Assembly (NCBI RefSeq): GCF_905171765.1
Contig: NC_053395.1
Coordinates: 190,033,577-190,097,576, forward strand
Direction of reading: 5' to 3'
Source: Bufo bufo
Taxonomy: Eukaryota; Chordata; Amphibia; Anura; Bufonidae
DNA: 64,000 nucleotides
This document shows positions 1 through 10,005 of the stretch, piece after piece. A model generated the notes under the pieces. That model was not told the DNA's origin. It saw nothing but the letters and a program-made list of their open reading frames with translations, and did no database searches. Position numbers and translations under genes: made by a program. The first letter of the stretch is position 1, and each line of letters starts with the position of its first letter.

Positions 1-228
1 GACTTTCCAACAATTTGACATCGGATATCATGTCTCGGGGAACACCCATTTCTATGCTCTGTTTCTTTTCGATGTTACAGTAAAGCTTATACCAGCGCAG
101 TTTGCGCGCGAATAGATGCAAATCTACAATAGTTTTAAATGGGTTATATTTGGGTGTTGGGACAAAGGAGAGGCCCTTCTCCAGAACCTTGGTCTCAGTA
201 TTTGTTAAGGTATAATCGGATAAATTAA
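1..228 (-). CDS. Penelope-like element, start of the reverse-transcriptase ORF (partial, runs off the left edge)
   Basis: Read on the minus strand from about 220 down to 1 the sequence is open and encodes a segment with the motif KGLSFVPTPKYNPFKT followed by LFARKLRW. This kind of segment sits just upstream of the reverse-transcriptase core in amphibian Penelope-like elements, as I recall the family. The frame is -1 relative to the ORF at 229-1050 and stays open across that ORF's stop. The catalytic RT core and any GIY-YIG endonuclease would lie outside the window. Expected role: reverse transcription of the element RNA. Family assignment is by remembered motif pattern, so moderate confidence. 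Confidence 0.5.
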
Positions 229-1050
229 TTATTTTTGGGCCGGCACTGTTGTTACTGCCTGGGGTTGTTGTTGTTGTGGTGCCCGATTGCGTAGGGAGTA
301 TGTTGAGCTCTGGTCTAAAAAACCTTGTCCTACCTTATTGTAGTAACCCCCCCGGTTATTTTTCCTACCACGCCCACGACCTTTAGTTAAGTTTTTCCGA
401 TTACCTATGTAATGGTCTTTTTCTGATCCTGACAGATCCGTCTCAGTTGATGAGATATCGGTGTCTCTTTCAGTTACTCTCCTCCTTTCAACTGTTTGAA
501 CGTATACTTTATTTTCTTTAAAATCAGCTAGATCTCGGGTAAACTGCTTATGTTTACGTTCCTTAAGATGGTACTGGAACTTGTCTAGAGAGGTCTGGAG
601 TTGTTTCTCCTTTGTCCCAAAATCCGTTTCCTGTGCAAAGGTTTGTGTAATGACTATCTGTTCTCGTAATTTACTCTCAAGTCCTGTCAGAGTCTGTCGC
701 TCCTGATCAATAAGGAGTCTCATGAACCTTAATGAGCTACTAGTAGCCTCAGATTCCCATTTGCTCATTAGTGAAGTATTTCTGCATCGAGTCGCGGGTG
801 TCAGATTAATGCGCAAACCACGTGGAACAATATTATTTTCTAGATAGTGTTCAAGGCTTTGTACCTCCCACCACGAGACTATCTGTTCCTTATATACTTT
901 TTCAAGATCTTTAAATGCGGCACCATATGATGGAACGTATTTCCTCCGGCAGAATACTCTATCAGAGAAAACTTCCTTGGCCGCAGTCAGCCAGCTATCA
1001 AAGTCAAAGCCTGTACTCAGAAATCCTGCCATATCTGATATATGTACCAA
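229..1050 (-). CDS. Penelope-like element, N-terminal ORF with an RG-rich tail
   Basis: A 273-codon minus-strand ORF. Visible features: a short motif PRGLRI around residues 76-81 followed by a KW pair, a charged, probably coiled-coil stretch (about residues 110-185) and a basic RG-rich tail (GRGRGRKNNRGG near residue 225), suggesting nucleic-acid binding. The PRGLRI...KW pattern recurs in ORFs upstream of Penelope-type RTs in frogs (recalled, not searched). The TAA stop at 229-231 is preceded by an A-run, and the RT segment continues in the -1 frame. This could be a programmed shift, two separate ORFs, or an old one-base indel. An alternative is another non-LTR element ORF1. Confidence 0.5.
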   Translation of the reverse strand: MVHISDMAGFLSTGFDFDSWLTAAKEVFSDRVFCRRKYVPSYGAAFKDLEKVYKEQIVSWWEVQSLEHYLENNIVPRGLRINLTPATRCRNTSLMSKWESEATSSSLRFMRLLIDQERQTLTGLESKLREQIVITQTFAQETDFGTKEKQLQTSLDKFQYHLKERKHKQFTRDLADFKENKVYVQTVERRRVTERDTDISSTETDLSGSEKDHYIGNRKNLTKGRGRGRKNNRGGYYNKVGQGFLDQSSTYSLRNRAPQQQQPQAVTTVPAQK

Positions 1051-1370
1051 TTAGAATAAAACAAATTGTGTATACCACTCTTAGTGTTAGTTATACGTGG
1101 TATAAAGTTACACCCAAATCATGCAGAAAAAATATTTGTAAACTGGGATTATTTAAAACGTAACCTTTACTAGGTCATTTAAAATATAAAGTCACACTAG
1201 GTGAGAGACGACAAAGACAACAATAAATTCCTCCGCTGCATCAATTCATATTCATATTCCGTTAAGAACTAATAAAAAGAAAAGATGGGTGGATCTCACC
1301 TCGTCTGGGCGGGGTCCAACTGTGAAGGATGGTCCTGGCGATGGTTTAGCCGCGGACCAATGTGACCAGG
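1051..1370. other. No gene seen; spacer between Penelope element and duplicated block A
   Basis: No coding, RNA or clear repeat signal. The last bases (about 1290-1370) are not shared with the start of block B, so 1370/1371 is the left breakpoint of the duplication. Confidence 0.5.
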
Positions 1371-2184
1371 TGTCTTATGTAGGGGCTCATTTTCGGTCTG
1401 GATGAGATGACATTTTGATTTGTGGTATTTTGTGGTGCATATGACTTTTTGATCGCTTGCTATTGCACCTTTTTGTGATAAAAGTTCTCAAAAAAATGCC
1501 TTTTTTGAGAGTTTTTATTTTTTGTTTTGAAAGGTGTCCACCTGAGGGGTTACTTCGTGTGATATTTTTATACAGCTGGTTGTTACAGATGCGGCAAGAG
1601 CAAATATATTTCCTTATTTTTTTGTTATTTCCATTTTACACAATAAAAGCATTGTTGAAACAAAAACAATTCATGTTTTAGTGTCTCCATAGTTTGAGAG
1701 CCATATTATTTTTTTTATTCGGCGATTGTCTAATGGTAGGGGCTCATTTTTGGCTGAATGCCTTTTTTGATAGCTTGGTGTTGCACTTTTAGTGATGTAA
1801 GGTGACAAAATTATTATTATTTTTTAATGTTTTTATTTTTTTATTTTTACAGTGTTCACCTGAGGGGTTACGGACACGGCGGTACCAAATATGTCTGTTT
1901 TTCTATTTTTTACCAGTTTTTATTTCTTTTAAGTGTTTATACACATTGACGATTTAAATCTCAATATGTTAGTTAATGATATTTATGATGATTATATAGT
2001 TTATTAGTTTGTGATATTTTACTAGAGTATAATTTTATTTTGTTTGTTAGTTAGTCATAGTTCAATAGAGTTTAATATTGTTTATTTGTTAAGTTAATGA
2101 TTTTTATGTAGATTAAAGAGTTATTGTCCAGTGTTCTTGTTTTGTATTACTATAGTGTATGTTGTCCCCTCATTGTTGGCCCTT
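1371..2184. repeat. Non-coding high-copy repeat, left flank of piggyBac (A)
   Basis: AT-rich sequence with recurring words such as cacctgaggggtta and aaatatgtct. The same words occur in inverted orientation to the right of the transposase (5583-6540) as gacatattaggtatcgcc and ccatgacctaacccc. The unit of roughly 340 bases is repeated within each flank. It is either a long inverted-repeat terminal region or an older element into which piggyBac inserted. Confidence 0.6.
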
Positions 2185-3180
2185 TTAACCTGTTCCGGAC
2201 ACATGACGTACCGGTACGGCATGATGTCCCGGTACTTAAGAACACATGACGTACCGGTACGTCATGTGTAGTTCCGATCACCACCGTTCGGTGGGTGGTG
2301 ATTGGAACTGGGTGCCTGCTCAAATCATTGAGCAGGCACCCTGGGACAATGCGACGGACCCCCCCCCCCCCCCCCGTGTCGGCGATCGCAGCAAACCGCA
2401 GGTCAATTAAGACCTGCGGTTTGCTGCGTTTCCGGGTTATTCGGGTCTCTGGGGACCCAATAACCCGGAACAGAATGGTGATCGGTGTTGTGATAATACA
2501 CCACCAATCACCATCCTGCAATCCTGAGAGGTGATGGTGACATCACCTCTCAGGATCGGCTCTGATTGGTCGGCTGGGGCGGGCGGGAGGTTCAAATCAC
2601 TGCAGCGCTCCTCTCCTCCTCCTTTTGTGTCCGGGAGCCGAGGAGAGAGCTGCAGGGATCATCATCCAGCACCCCCATCTGTGCCCCAGCACCCCCATCT
2701 GTGCCCCAGCACCACCTTCACTAAGGTATTTAGGGAAAGGTTAGGGACAGGCTAGGTTAGGCAGGGATATACAGGTAAAGTTAGTGGTAAAAAAAAAAAA
2801 AAGTTTTTTTATTGCATCACCCGAAATCGGGTGTCTGGGGTCCACAACACAGCTGTGTGACCCTAGACCCCCCAGGGGTGCTGCAGCTTGCCCCCCTGCC
2901 CCCCCACAACTTTTTTTGGGGCACAAGCAGTTATTATTTATTTTTTCTGCATACGCTGACTGTGGCCGGCACTCTTAGCGTCCGGCCACTGTTAGCGCAT
3001 CGCACACCCCACCGCTGATCAACTTCGGACGGTTGATCAGCGAGTTTGAATTATTATTTTTTTTAACATTTTTTGTTTTTTTTTGTCTGTTAGGTTTAGG
3101 GTTAGTTCGTGAACACCCATGCCCCCACACACACGCACACCAAATAAAGTTTAACACGCACACGCACACACACTCCCCTA

Positions 3181-5526
3181 TGGCCCGCCGGATGTTCTCG
3201 GCCGAGGAGGCATACGCCCAGCTTGCCTCTGAGTCCGAGAGCCCCAGTGAGGACCAGGATGACCCCACTTTCGTTTTGTCATCCGCGTCCTCCTCATCAT
3301 CTAGCGATGATGATGAGCCCCCAAGGCGGCGGAGACGCCGCCAGGCGGAGCAAGGGGACCGCCATGCTAGGGACCCTGTGGCCCACACTAGTACGAGCAG
3401 CTCTAGTTTTCTGGCCCACCAGATCAGTCCACCTCAGCCCCCTGCCGGTGAACTTGTCTGGTGTACCCCAGAGCATTTTGAGCCCGCGATTCCTGATTTT
3501 GTAGGCCAACCAGGAATCCAGATTTCCACAGTGGGCTTCAATGAATACGACTACTTTAGTCTTTTTTTAAGTGACCACTTTGTAAATCTGATGGTGGAGC
3601 AAACGAACCTGTACGCCCAACAGTTCGTTGCTCAACACCAGGCTCCTTCTTGGCTAGGGCCGGTGGGTGGACTCCGGTCAGTGCAGCCGAGATGAGGACG
3701 TTTTGGGGCCTCGTGCTGCACATGGGCCTAGTCAAAAAACCTAGTGTCAGGCATTACTGGAGTGGGGACGTCCTCTACCAGACCCCACTTTACAGTACAG
3801 CCATGACACGCTCCTGGTTTGAGGCCATCCGGAAATGCCTGCATTATGCAGATAATGCAGCATGTCCCCCCCAAGGTGATCCTACTTTTGACCGCCTGTA
3901 CAAAATCAGGCCGGTCATCGATCACTTTGGGGCCAAATTTGTGCAGGCCTATGTACCTGGAAGGGAGGTCACAGTTAGTGAGTCTCTCATTGCTTTCAAG
4001 GGGAGACTCCTTTTCCGCCAGTATGTTCCCTCTAAGCGGGTGAGGTATAAGCGGGTGAGGTATGACGTGAAGCTGTACAAACTTTTTGAGAGTACATCAG
4101 TGTACACTTACAAGTTTCGTGTGTATGAGGGACGAGATTCCCATATTCAACCCCCAGAATGTCCCCCCACTCTGGGTGTTAGCGGGAAACTTGTGTGGGA
4201 CCTTATGCACCCACTGCTAGATAAGGGTTACCACCTGCACGTGGATAACTTTTATACTAGTATCCCCTTGTTACAGTCCCTCGCCAGATCCACGTCCGCT
4301 TGTGGGACCGTGCAGAAAAATCAACGCGGCCTCCCTACCCACCCCCTCCAGGTACCTATTCCCAGGGGTGAGACCCGTGCCCTTACCAGTGGAAACCTGT
4401 TGCTGGTCAGATATAAGGACAAGAGGGATGTGTCACGGTGGGTGGGATACAAGATACAATAAATGCACAGAAAACCTCAAAACAAGTGTTTAGGCCAGAA
4501 GCTGGGGATAAAGGTCACCTCCTGACAATTCCCTACCAGCTCTCCCTGGACTTCTGTGCCCACGTTCAGACCCAAAAGGTGGGAATCAACGTGCCCCCGT
4601 GCCTAAGGCTGAAGATTCCCTAAAGTCCCTGAGATGGTGCAAAGGGGGAAAGAGGCAGCCTGCTTCCTCACATCCTGGAGGAGGCAGATGTCTCTCTAAC
4701 AGCCTAGACAGAACACAAAAAGGAAACCAAAACCAGCTTATCTTGTAGCGGAGCAGAAACAGCAAATCCACCTTTTCTCAGAGCAAGATAGAAGCTATAA
4801 CCCGCACAAGACACTGAGAAGGGGCGTAATTTAAACTCACACAAACGACCCCACCCAGTGCACCTGAAGGAAGGCGGATACAGCTCAACTCCAAACCCAA
4901 AACAAACAAAAAACTACACACATGCTGCTAAAGTGGCAGACCTCCGCACATAACCTGAGTAGGGCATGACAGGATGTCCTTGTACTGTCCACAATTCACA
5001 GTAACGGCATCACCCTTGTCCCTGTGCGAGGTACCGCGGCAACGGTCCTCAAGCCCGATTGTATCGTCGACTACAATCGGTATATGGTAGGAGTTGATCT
5101 CTCTGATCAAGTCCTCAAGCCATATAATGCCATGCGCAAAACCCGGGCATGGTACAAAAAAGTTGCGGTCTACTTGGTGCAAGTTGCCTTGTACAACTCT
5201 TTTGTGCTGTCCCGGAGCGCTGGCAACACAGGGAAATTCCTTCAGTTCTATGAGGCAGTCCTCAAGGACCTGATTTTTTCTGACCGGGAAAGAGTAGGCC
5301 GGAGTCCCTCGGGAACTGGAGGCGCCCGGATCGTCCCTGGTCAACACTTTCCAGGTGTGTTGTCCCCCATACTGGAACGTAGGGACGGATCCAAAAAAGG
5401 TGCAGAGTGTGTCACAGGAGGGGGATACGGAAGGACACCACTACTCAGTGTGACACGTGCCCCGATCATCCGGGCCTCTGCATTATTGGTTGCTTCAGGG
5501 AGTACTACTCTTCCATGGAGTACTAA
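3181..5526 (+). pseudogene. piggyBac transposase, inactivated (copy A)
   Basis: The start ATG at 3181 opens an acidic, Ser-rich N-terminus (MARRMFSAEEAY...). The frame shifts near 3640-3655 into the DDE core (MRTFWGLVLHMG onward). The second catalytic Asp (HVDNFYTS) is present. At the first catalytic position this copy reads VSES with AGT at 3977-3979, whereas copy B keeps VDES, so this Asp is lost. The core is interrupted by an LTR at 4431-4971 and resumes at DVLVLSTIH, then DYNRYMVGVDLSDQ, which carries the third Asp. The C-terminal Cys-rich domain (CRVC...CDTC...C) is in another frame after a further shift and a TAG near 5382. It ends SSMEY-stop at 5526. It would have cut and pasted at TTAA; it is clearly dead. 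Confidence 0.85.
4431..4971. mobile_element. Solo LTR inserted in piggyBac transposase (copy A)
   Basis: 541 bases starting TGTCACGG and ending CATGACA, flanked by the 5-base duplication GGATG (4426-4430 and 4972-4976). TG...CA ends plus a 5-base target duplication are LTR hallmarks. Removing it and one duplication rejoins the transposase codons for DV and L, which confirms the exact boundaries. There is no internal coding region, so it is a solo LTR. The family is not named, although the TGTCACGG end resembles the LTR at 31510-32035. Confidence 0.8.
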
Positions 5527-6540
5527 ATTTATATTCCCCTTCCCCAATTTAGCCACTGACCATCGGATAAAAATATTATTTAGTAAAACTAAAATAAATA
5601 AAAAAGTAGACATATTAGGTATCGCCACATCTGTAAGAATCTGCTTTATAAAAATACCCCATGACCTAACCCCCTCAGATGAACACGGTCAAAAAAATAA
5701 AATAAAAACGGTGCAAAAAAAGGTATTTTTTTGTCACCTTACATCACAAAAATTGCAATAGCAAGCAATCAAAAAGTCATATGCCCCCCAAAATAGTGCC
5801 AATAAAACCGTCCTCTCATCCCGCAAAAAAATGAGCCCCTACCTAAGATAATCGGCTAAAAACTAAAAAAGAAATGACTCAGACTATGGAGATACTAAAA
5901 TGTTTCTTTTTGTGTTTATAAAAAGATAATATAGTGTAAAACATAAATAAATAAAAAGTAGACATATTAGGTATCGCCGCATCCGTAAGAATCTGCTCTA
6001 TAAAAATACCCCATGACCTAACCCCTAAGATGAACACGGTCAAAAAAATTAAATAAAAACTGTGCCAAAACAGCAATTTCTGGGCACATTTTCCATTTTA
6101 ATCCGTTTTTTTACAGCAACAAAGCAAGGGTTAACAGCCAAACAAAACTTAATATTTATTATTCTGATTCTGAAGTTTACAGAAACACCCCATAGGTGGT
6201 CGTTAACTGCTGTATGACCAAACAGCAGGGCGCAAAAGGAAAGGAACGCCGTATGGTTTCTGGAAGGCACATTTTGATGGCCTTTTTTTTTTTGGCACCA
6301 TGTCCATTTGAAGCCCCCCCTGATGCACCCCTAGAGTAGAAACTCCACAAAAGCGACCCCATCTAAGAAACTACACCCCTCAAGGTATTCAAAACTGATT
6401 TTACAAACTTAATTAACCCTTTAGGTGTTCCTCAACAGTTTATGGCAAATGGAGATGAAATTTCAGAATTTCTATTTTTGGTAACCTTGCCTCACAAAAA
6501 TTTATTATAGATAAACCAAAAATCATATGTCCCCATATCC
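5527..6540. repeat. Non-coding high-copy repeat, right flank of piggyBac (A)
   Basis: Two related units beginning at about 5605 and 5955 with agtagacatattaggtatcg, each followed by taaaaataccccatgaccta. They are inverted relative to the left flank at 1371-2184. Later parts include a TTAACCCTTTAGG word at about 6414. No gene seen. Confidence 0.6.
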
Positions 6541-6622
6541 AGGCCAGGTGGATGCCCTCTCACCAGCCTCCCGTGGTTATGCAGGTGTTCACCCTCACGG
6601 GCTTGAACAAAGTGGGGGGGTA

Positions 6623-6846
6623 TGTGAGACTATTCCACCACAGTTGAGACAAGCTGGAAGTAATCAGGCTGGCATAAAGCACCTCCCAGGGTGTCAGCAA
6701 GGGGGGAGTGTGTTACCTGTGGACAGAGGCCTGGAGGTTCTGTCTGTGTGGTCTCGGCTGGGCAAGGCTGAGGGACCACAAGGCTGGGAGATAGCATGGA
6801 GTTGGGTGACAAAGTGACGCCTGGGAGGGTCGCAGGGCCATAGTCA
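6623..6846 (+). mobile_element. LTR-like fragment, 3' part deleted (copy A)
   Basis: Begins TGTGAGACTATTCC and matches 30911-31134 in block B, where the sequence continues to a poly(A) signal and a CCCACA end. In A it stops at 6846 because a 404-base segment (31135-31538 of B) is missing, leaving a three-base filler. No target duplication was recognised. Confidence 0.4.
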
Positions 6847-6849
6847 CAC

Positions 6850-7354
6850 ATCCGTGGGATGTCAATATGATGTGTTTTCCTTTCCGTGTTTATTACAGCT
6901 ATGGATGTCCTGGTTACCTGTGTGTTTTGTTGTGTGCTGTCTCCTTAATGTTTGTGTGGACAGCAATACTGGTGCATGGGTTCCAGTCAGCAAGGCTGTG
7001 GCAGGTAGGTTTGGAACTAGTGTTTTTCACCTGCCATATCCATATGTCTGTATGTGTTTCCCCTTCCTTGCAGCTTGGCCAGTGAAACTCCTGTTCCTCC
7101 GTGTCCGGGAGGAACAGGTCGCCTTACCCTGCTCCTAGTTCAGGGCCACCCTGAGGGCTAGTAGGGACCCCAAGGTTTCCGGTGTATGAGCCCTCCCACC
7201 ATCAGGGTTGGCTCATACGGCTAGGAGTCAGGGTCAGTATTAGGGACGCGATAAGAGGTGACCTGCTCCCTGATCCTGTGGTCCTGGGCGAGCAGCGACC
7301 AAACATCTTCTGGCATCGCACGGCTGGGGGTTTTCCCCATCCTCAGCCGTGACA
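6850..7354 (+). mobile_element. Solo LTR, 5'-truncated (copy A)
   Basis: Matches 31539-32035 in block B and keeps the right end GCCGTGACA at 7346-7354 followed by ACAGC, the right-hand target duplication in B. The left end TGTCACGG was removed by the 404-base deletion. It contains no convincing ORF. Confidence 0.65.
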
Positions 7355-7499
7355 ACAGCTCTGTAGACCAAAATATAAAAAAGTTTTGGCTGTCAGAATA
7401 TGGCAATGCAAAGAAACATTAGATTTTTTTCAAAGATTTTTATTTTGTTTTAAAGTATTGAATTTTATTTTGACAAATATATATTTTTTTTTTTATGGA

Positions 7500-8003
7500 T
7501 CTTTCTTCCTGAAGCTCCAGGGGACTGCTCTTATATGCAAATCTTTTCCTGGGGCTGTGGGAGAAAGATCTGTTCCTGTCAGATCACCACGTCATCATAG
7601 ACAGCACCATTTTTTGGGCATGGTACATTGATGACGTGTTTTTGATCTGGCAGGGGACTGAGGTGGAGTTGTGACAGCTTTTTGTTATCTTGAATGACAA
7701 TTCCTGCAACATAAAATTGACTTATACATGTAATATCAACAAAATATACGTTTTAGATGTCACTTTTTAAAGGGATACTGATGGCTGTATAAGTACAGAC
7801 GTGTTTCAGAAAAGTACATCTGTCAATGCATATTTACATGCGTCTTCTTCACACCCTAGGAAGACTATTGAGGCGATACCTACAGGCCAGTTCCCCCATA
7901 TACGTAGGATATGTTCTGATGATACTACATTTGAAAAACAGGCTACTGATCTTAAAGGCCGCTTTTGGAGGAGGGGCCATAGACATAGATCGATTAAGAA
8001 AGA
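7500..8003 (+). pseudogene. Penelope-like reverse transcriptase fragment (copy A)
   Basis: Encodes YANLFLGLWEK, then the RT catalytic box YIDDVFLIW (YIDD at 7624-7635), then a downstream segment with the words SVNAYLHA, HPRKTIEAIPTGQF and RRICSDDTTFEKQATDL. This order is that of Penelope-like RTs as I know them. A TGA at 7672-7674 replaces the CGA found in block B, and the frame is lost after the ILNDNSCNIKLTYTCNI stretch. Neither the N-terminal part nor an endonuclease is present. The fragment joins the Tc1 fold-back directly at about 8004. An older DIRS or other YIDD element is a less likely alternative. Confidence 0.7.
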
Positions 8004-8875
8004 AGGCATCAAAACTATGAATTAACACATGTGGAATTATATACATAACAAACAAATGTGAAACAACTGAAAATATGTCATATTCTAGGTTCTTCAAAGT
8101 AGCCACCTTTTGCTTTGATTACTGCTTTGCACACTCTTGGCATTCTCTTGATGAGCTTCAAGAGGTAGTCCCCCGAAATGGTCTTCCAACAGTCTTGAAG
8201 GAGTTCCCAGAGATGCTTAGCACTTGTTGGCCCTTTTGCCTTCACTCTGCGGTCCAGCTCACCCCAAACCATCTCGATTGGGTTCAGGTCCGGTGAATGT
8301 GGAGGCCAGGTCATCTGGCGCAGCACCCCATCACTCTCCTTCATGGTCAAATAGCCCTTACTTTCAAAGTTTTCCCAATTTTTCAGCTGACTGACTGACC
8401 TTCATTTCTTAAAGTAATGATGGCCACTCATTTTTCTTTACTTAGCTGCTTTTTTCTTGCCATAATACAAATCCTAACAGTCTATTCAGTAGGACTATCA
8501 GCTGTGTATCCACCTGACTTCTCCTCAACGCAACTGATGATCCCAACCCCATTTATAAGGCCAGAAATCCCACTTATTAAACCTGACAGGGCACACCTGT
8601 GAAGTGAAAACCATTTCAGGGGACTACCTCTTGAAGCTCATCAAGAAAATGCCAAGAGTGTGCAAAGCAGTAATCAAAGCAAAAGGTGGCTTCTTTGAAG
8701 AACCTAGAATATGACATATTTTCAGTTGTTTCACAGTTGTTTGTTATGTATATAATTCCACATGTGTTAATTCATAGTTTTGATGCCTTCAGTGTGAATC
8801 TACAATTTTCATAGTCATGAAAATAAAGAAAACTCTTTGAATGAGAAGGTGTGTCCAAACTTTTGGTCTGTACTG
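8004..8875. mobile_element. Tc1-like element remnant arranged as a fold-back (copy A)
   Basis: The right end is the Tc1 terminus ttttggtctgtactg followed by TA at 8876-8877. Sequence at 8005-8190 is repeated inverted at 8620-8770 (words cacatgtggaattatatac and agcagtaatcaaagc). The left arm encodes, on the minus strand, the C-terminal part of a Tc1 transposase with SPDLNPIE (about 8078-8350); the right arm repeats the last residues (EEPRI-stop) on the plus strand. The left terminal repeat is missing at the join with the Penelope fragment. Block B lacks 8081-8618. Confidence 0.8.
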
Positions 8876-8978
8876 TATGTGTTGCAGTAAGTCTACTGTG
8901 TTATGTGCCACTTGCTCAAGGGCCCACCGGGTGATTCACCTGCACCCCTGTGGGCCAGTCCAAGCCTGCCTTTATATA

Positions 8979-9260
8979 CAGGTGAAACTCGAAAAATTAG
9001 AATATCGTTCAATATTCTAGGCTCAAAGTGTCACTCTCTAGTCAGCTAATTAATCCTTACCCCCTGAGCAAAGGGTACCTGAGATTGTGACTTTGGTGTT
9101 TTCATAAGCTGTAAGCCATAATCATCCAAATTATCACAAATAAAGGCTTGAAATATATCGCTTTGCATGAGTTTATCTTATATATTCGTTTCAGCTTTTA
9201 ATTTGCATTACTCAAATAAATGAACTTTGCACAATATTCAAATTTTTCGAGTTTCACCTG
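8979..9260. mobile_element. Tc1/mariner-type MITE, 282 bases (copy A)
   Basis: Inverted ends CAGGTGAAACTCGAAAAATT and the reverse complement at 9241-9260, flanked by TA on both sides (8977-8978, 9261-9262). Too short to encode a transposase. The same element sits at the equivalent place in block B (33102-33383), so it predates the duplication. Confidence 0.85.
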
Positions 9261-9309
9261 TATATGTTGCATTTTTAGTATGTGTGTATATCAACCGTAA
9301 ATGTGATTG

Positions 9310-9459
9310 GCTGTCCCTTTAAAAAAAAAAGCCACTGATTATTTATGGTCACGGAATGTTGTGATCATTGGCTCTGCCCCTAAACATTATGACATCACAC
9401 ACCTTATATAAGGAGTGGCAGAGCTCAGAATCACCTGAAGGTTCTAGTTGTCAGTGGTG
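9310..9459 (+). promoter_or_regulatory. Promoter and exon 1 (5' UTR) of the EAWPS-repeat gene, copy A
   Basis: Two inverted CCAAT boxes (gattggct at about 9307 and cattggct at 9367), a CRE-like tgacatcac at 9390-9398, and a TATA box TATATAAG at 9405-9412. Transcription would start near 9435-9440. Exon 1 has no ATG and ends at 9459 before GTAAGT at 9460, a near-perfect splice donor. Block B has the same elements with GTGAGT as donor. The layout is that of a polymerase II promoter; start and splicing are inferred. Confidence 0.6.
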
Positions 9460-9641
9460 GTAAGTCTGCACTGGAGGAGTCTGTCGCATCCTTCATGTTT
9501 TTCTATTTGTTTTCTACCTATAAGTCTCCTCCATGTGATGTCCGTCTATCTACTGTTCTGTATCTTTGTCTCCCTCCATTACTTACTAAGATTAGAAGCT
9601 TCATTTTATCTCATGAGACAATTATAACAGTGTCCATCCAT

Positions 9642-9677
<36 letters not shown>

Positions 9678-9967
9678 ATAACAGAAGAAAACATCAGCAC
9701 AGTTAGAGATAAGACGGTCGGGTGCAAAATCCTCAGGGATGACTGGCGTGACTTCCACTGATGAATATAATAACAAAAGACGAGGCAGGACTCCAAGTAC
9801 TGTGAATGGGTGAGGACCCATGTATTCGAAAGGCTTGGAAATAAACGGGTCTTCACCCATTCACCGTACTTGGAGTTCTGCCTCGTCTTTTGTTATTATA
9901 TCTATCTATTATCTATCTATCTATATATCCCTGTATCCATTTTAATCCTTTTCCCCCTTTATTTCAG
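9460..9967 (+). other. Predicted 5' UTR intron of the EAWPS-repeat gene (A)
   Basis: Donor GTAAGT at 9460, acceptor tttatttcag ending at 9967 after a pyrimidine-rich tract. It holds a (TCTA)n microsatellite (about 9643-9676), a second TCTA run near 9898-9925 and a strong hairpin at 9766-9899. Block B has one fewer TCTA unit in the first run. Confidence 0.55.
9766..9899. repeat. Intronic long hairpin (palindromic mini-element), copy A
   Basis: Left arm 9766-9819 and right arm 9847-9899 are near-perfect inverted repeats of about 53 bases (word gaggcaggactccaagtac versus gtacttggagttctgcctc) around a 27-base loop. It could be a very short MITE or a miRNA-precursor-like hairpin. Block B keeps it at about 33888-34024 with a few arm changes. 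Confidence 0.7.
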
Positions 9968-10005
9968 TACTGGTTGCGATTGCGAGTGGTTTGGATATTT
10001 CCAAA

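Larger units (their letters stand above)
2185..5526 (+). mobile_element. piggyBac-family transposon, 5' end plus body (copy A)
   Basis: The 5' end is a TTAA at 2185-2188 followed by CCTGTTCCGGACACATGACG, the expected TTAA target plus terminal repeat layout. The leader contains palindromes around 2247-2270 (acatgacgtaccggtacgtc...), 2385-2431 and 2524-2556. The body encodes a broken transposase and carries a solo LTR. I could not find the matching 3' terminal repeat and TTAA after the stop at 5526, so the 3' end is lost or buried in flanking repeat. Confidence 0.75.

Noticed and set aside
2975..3388. Minus-strand ORF opposite the piggyBac N-terminus
   Set aside because: A shadow of the Ser/Asp-rich coding repeats on the plus strand.
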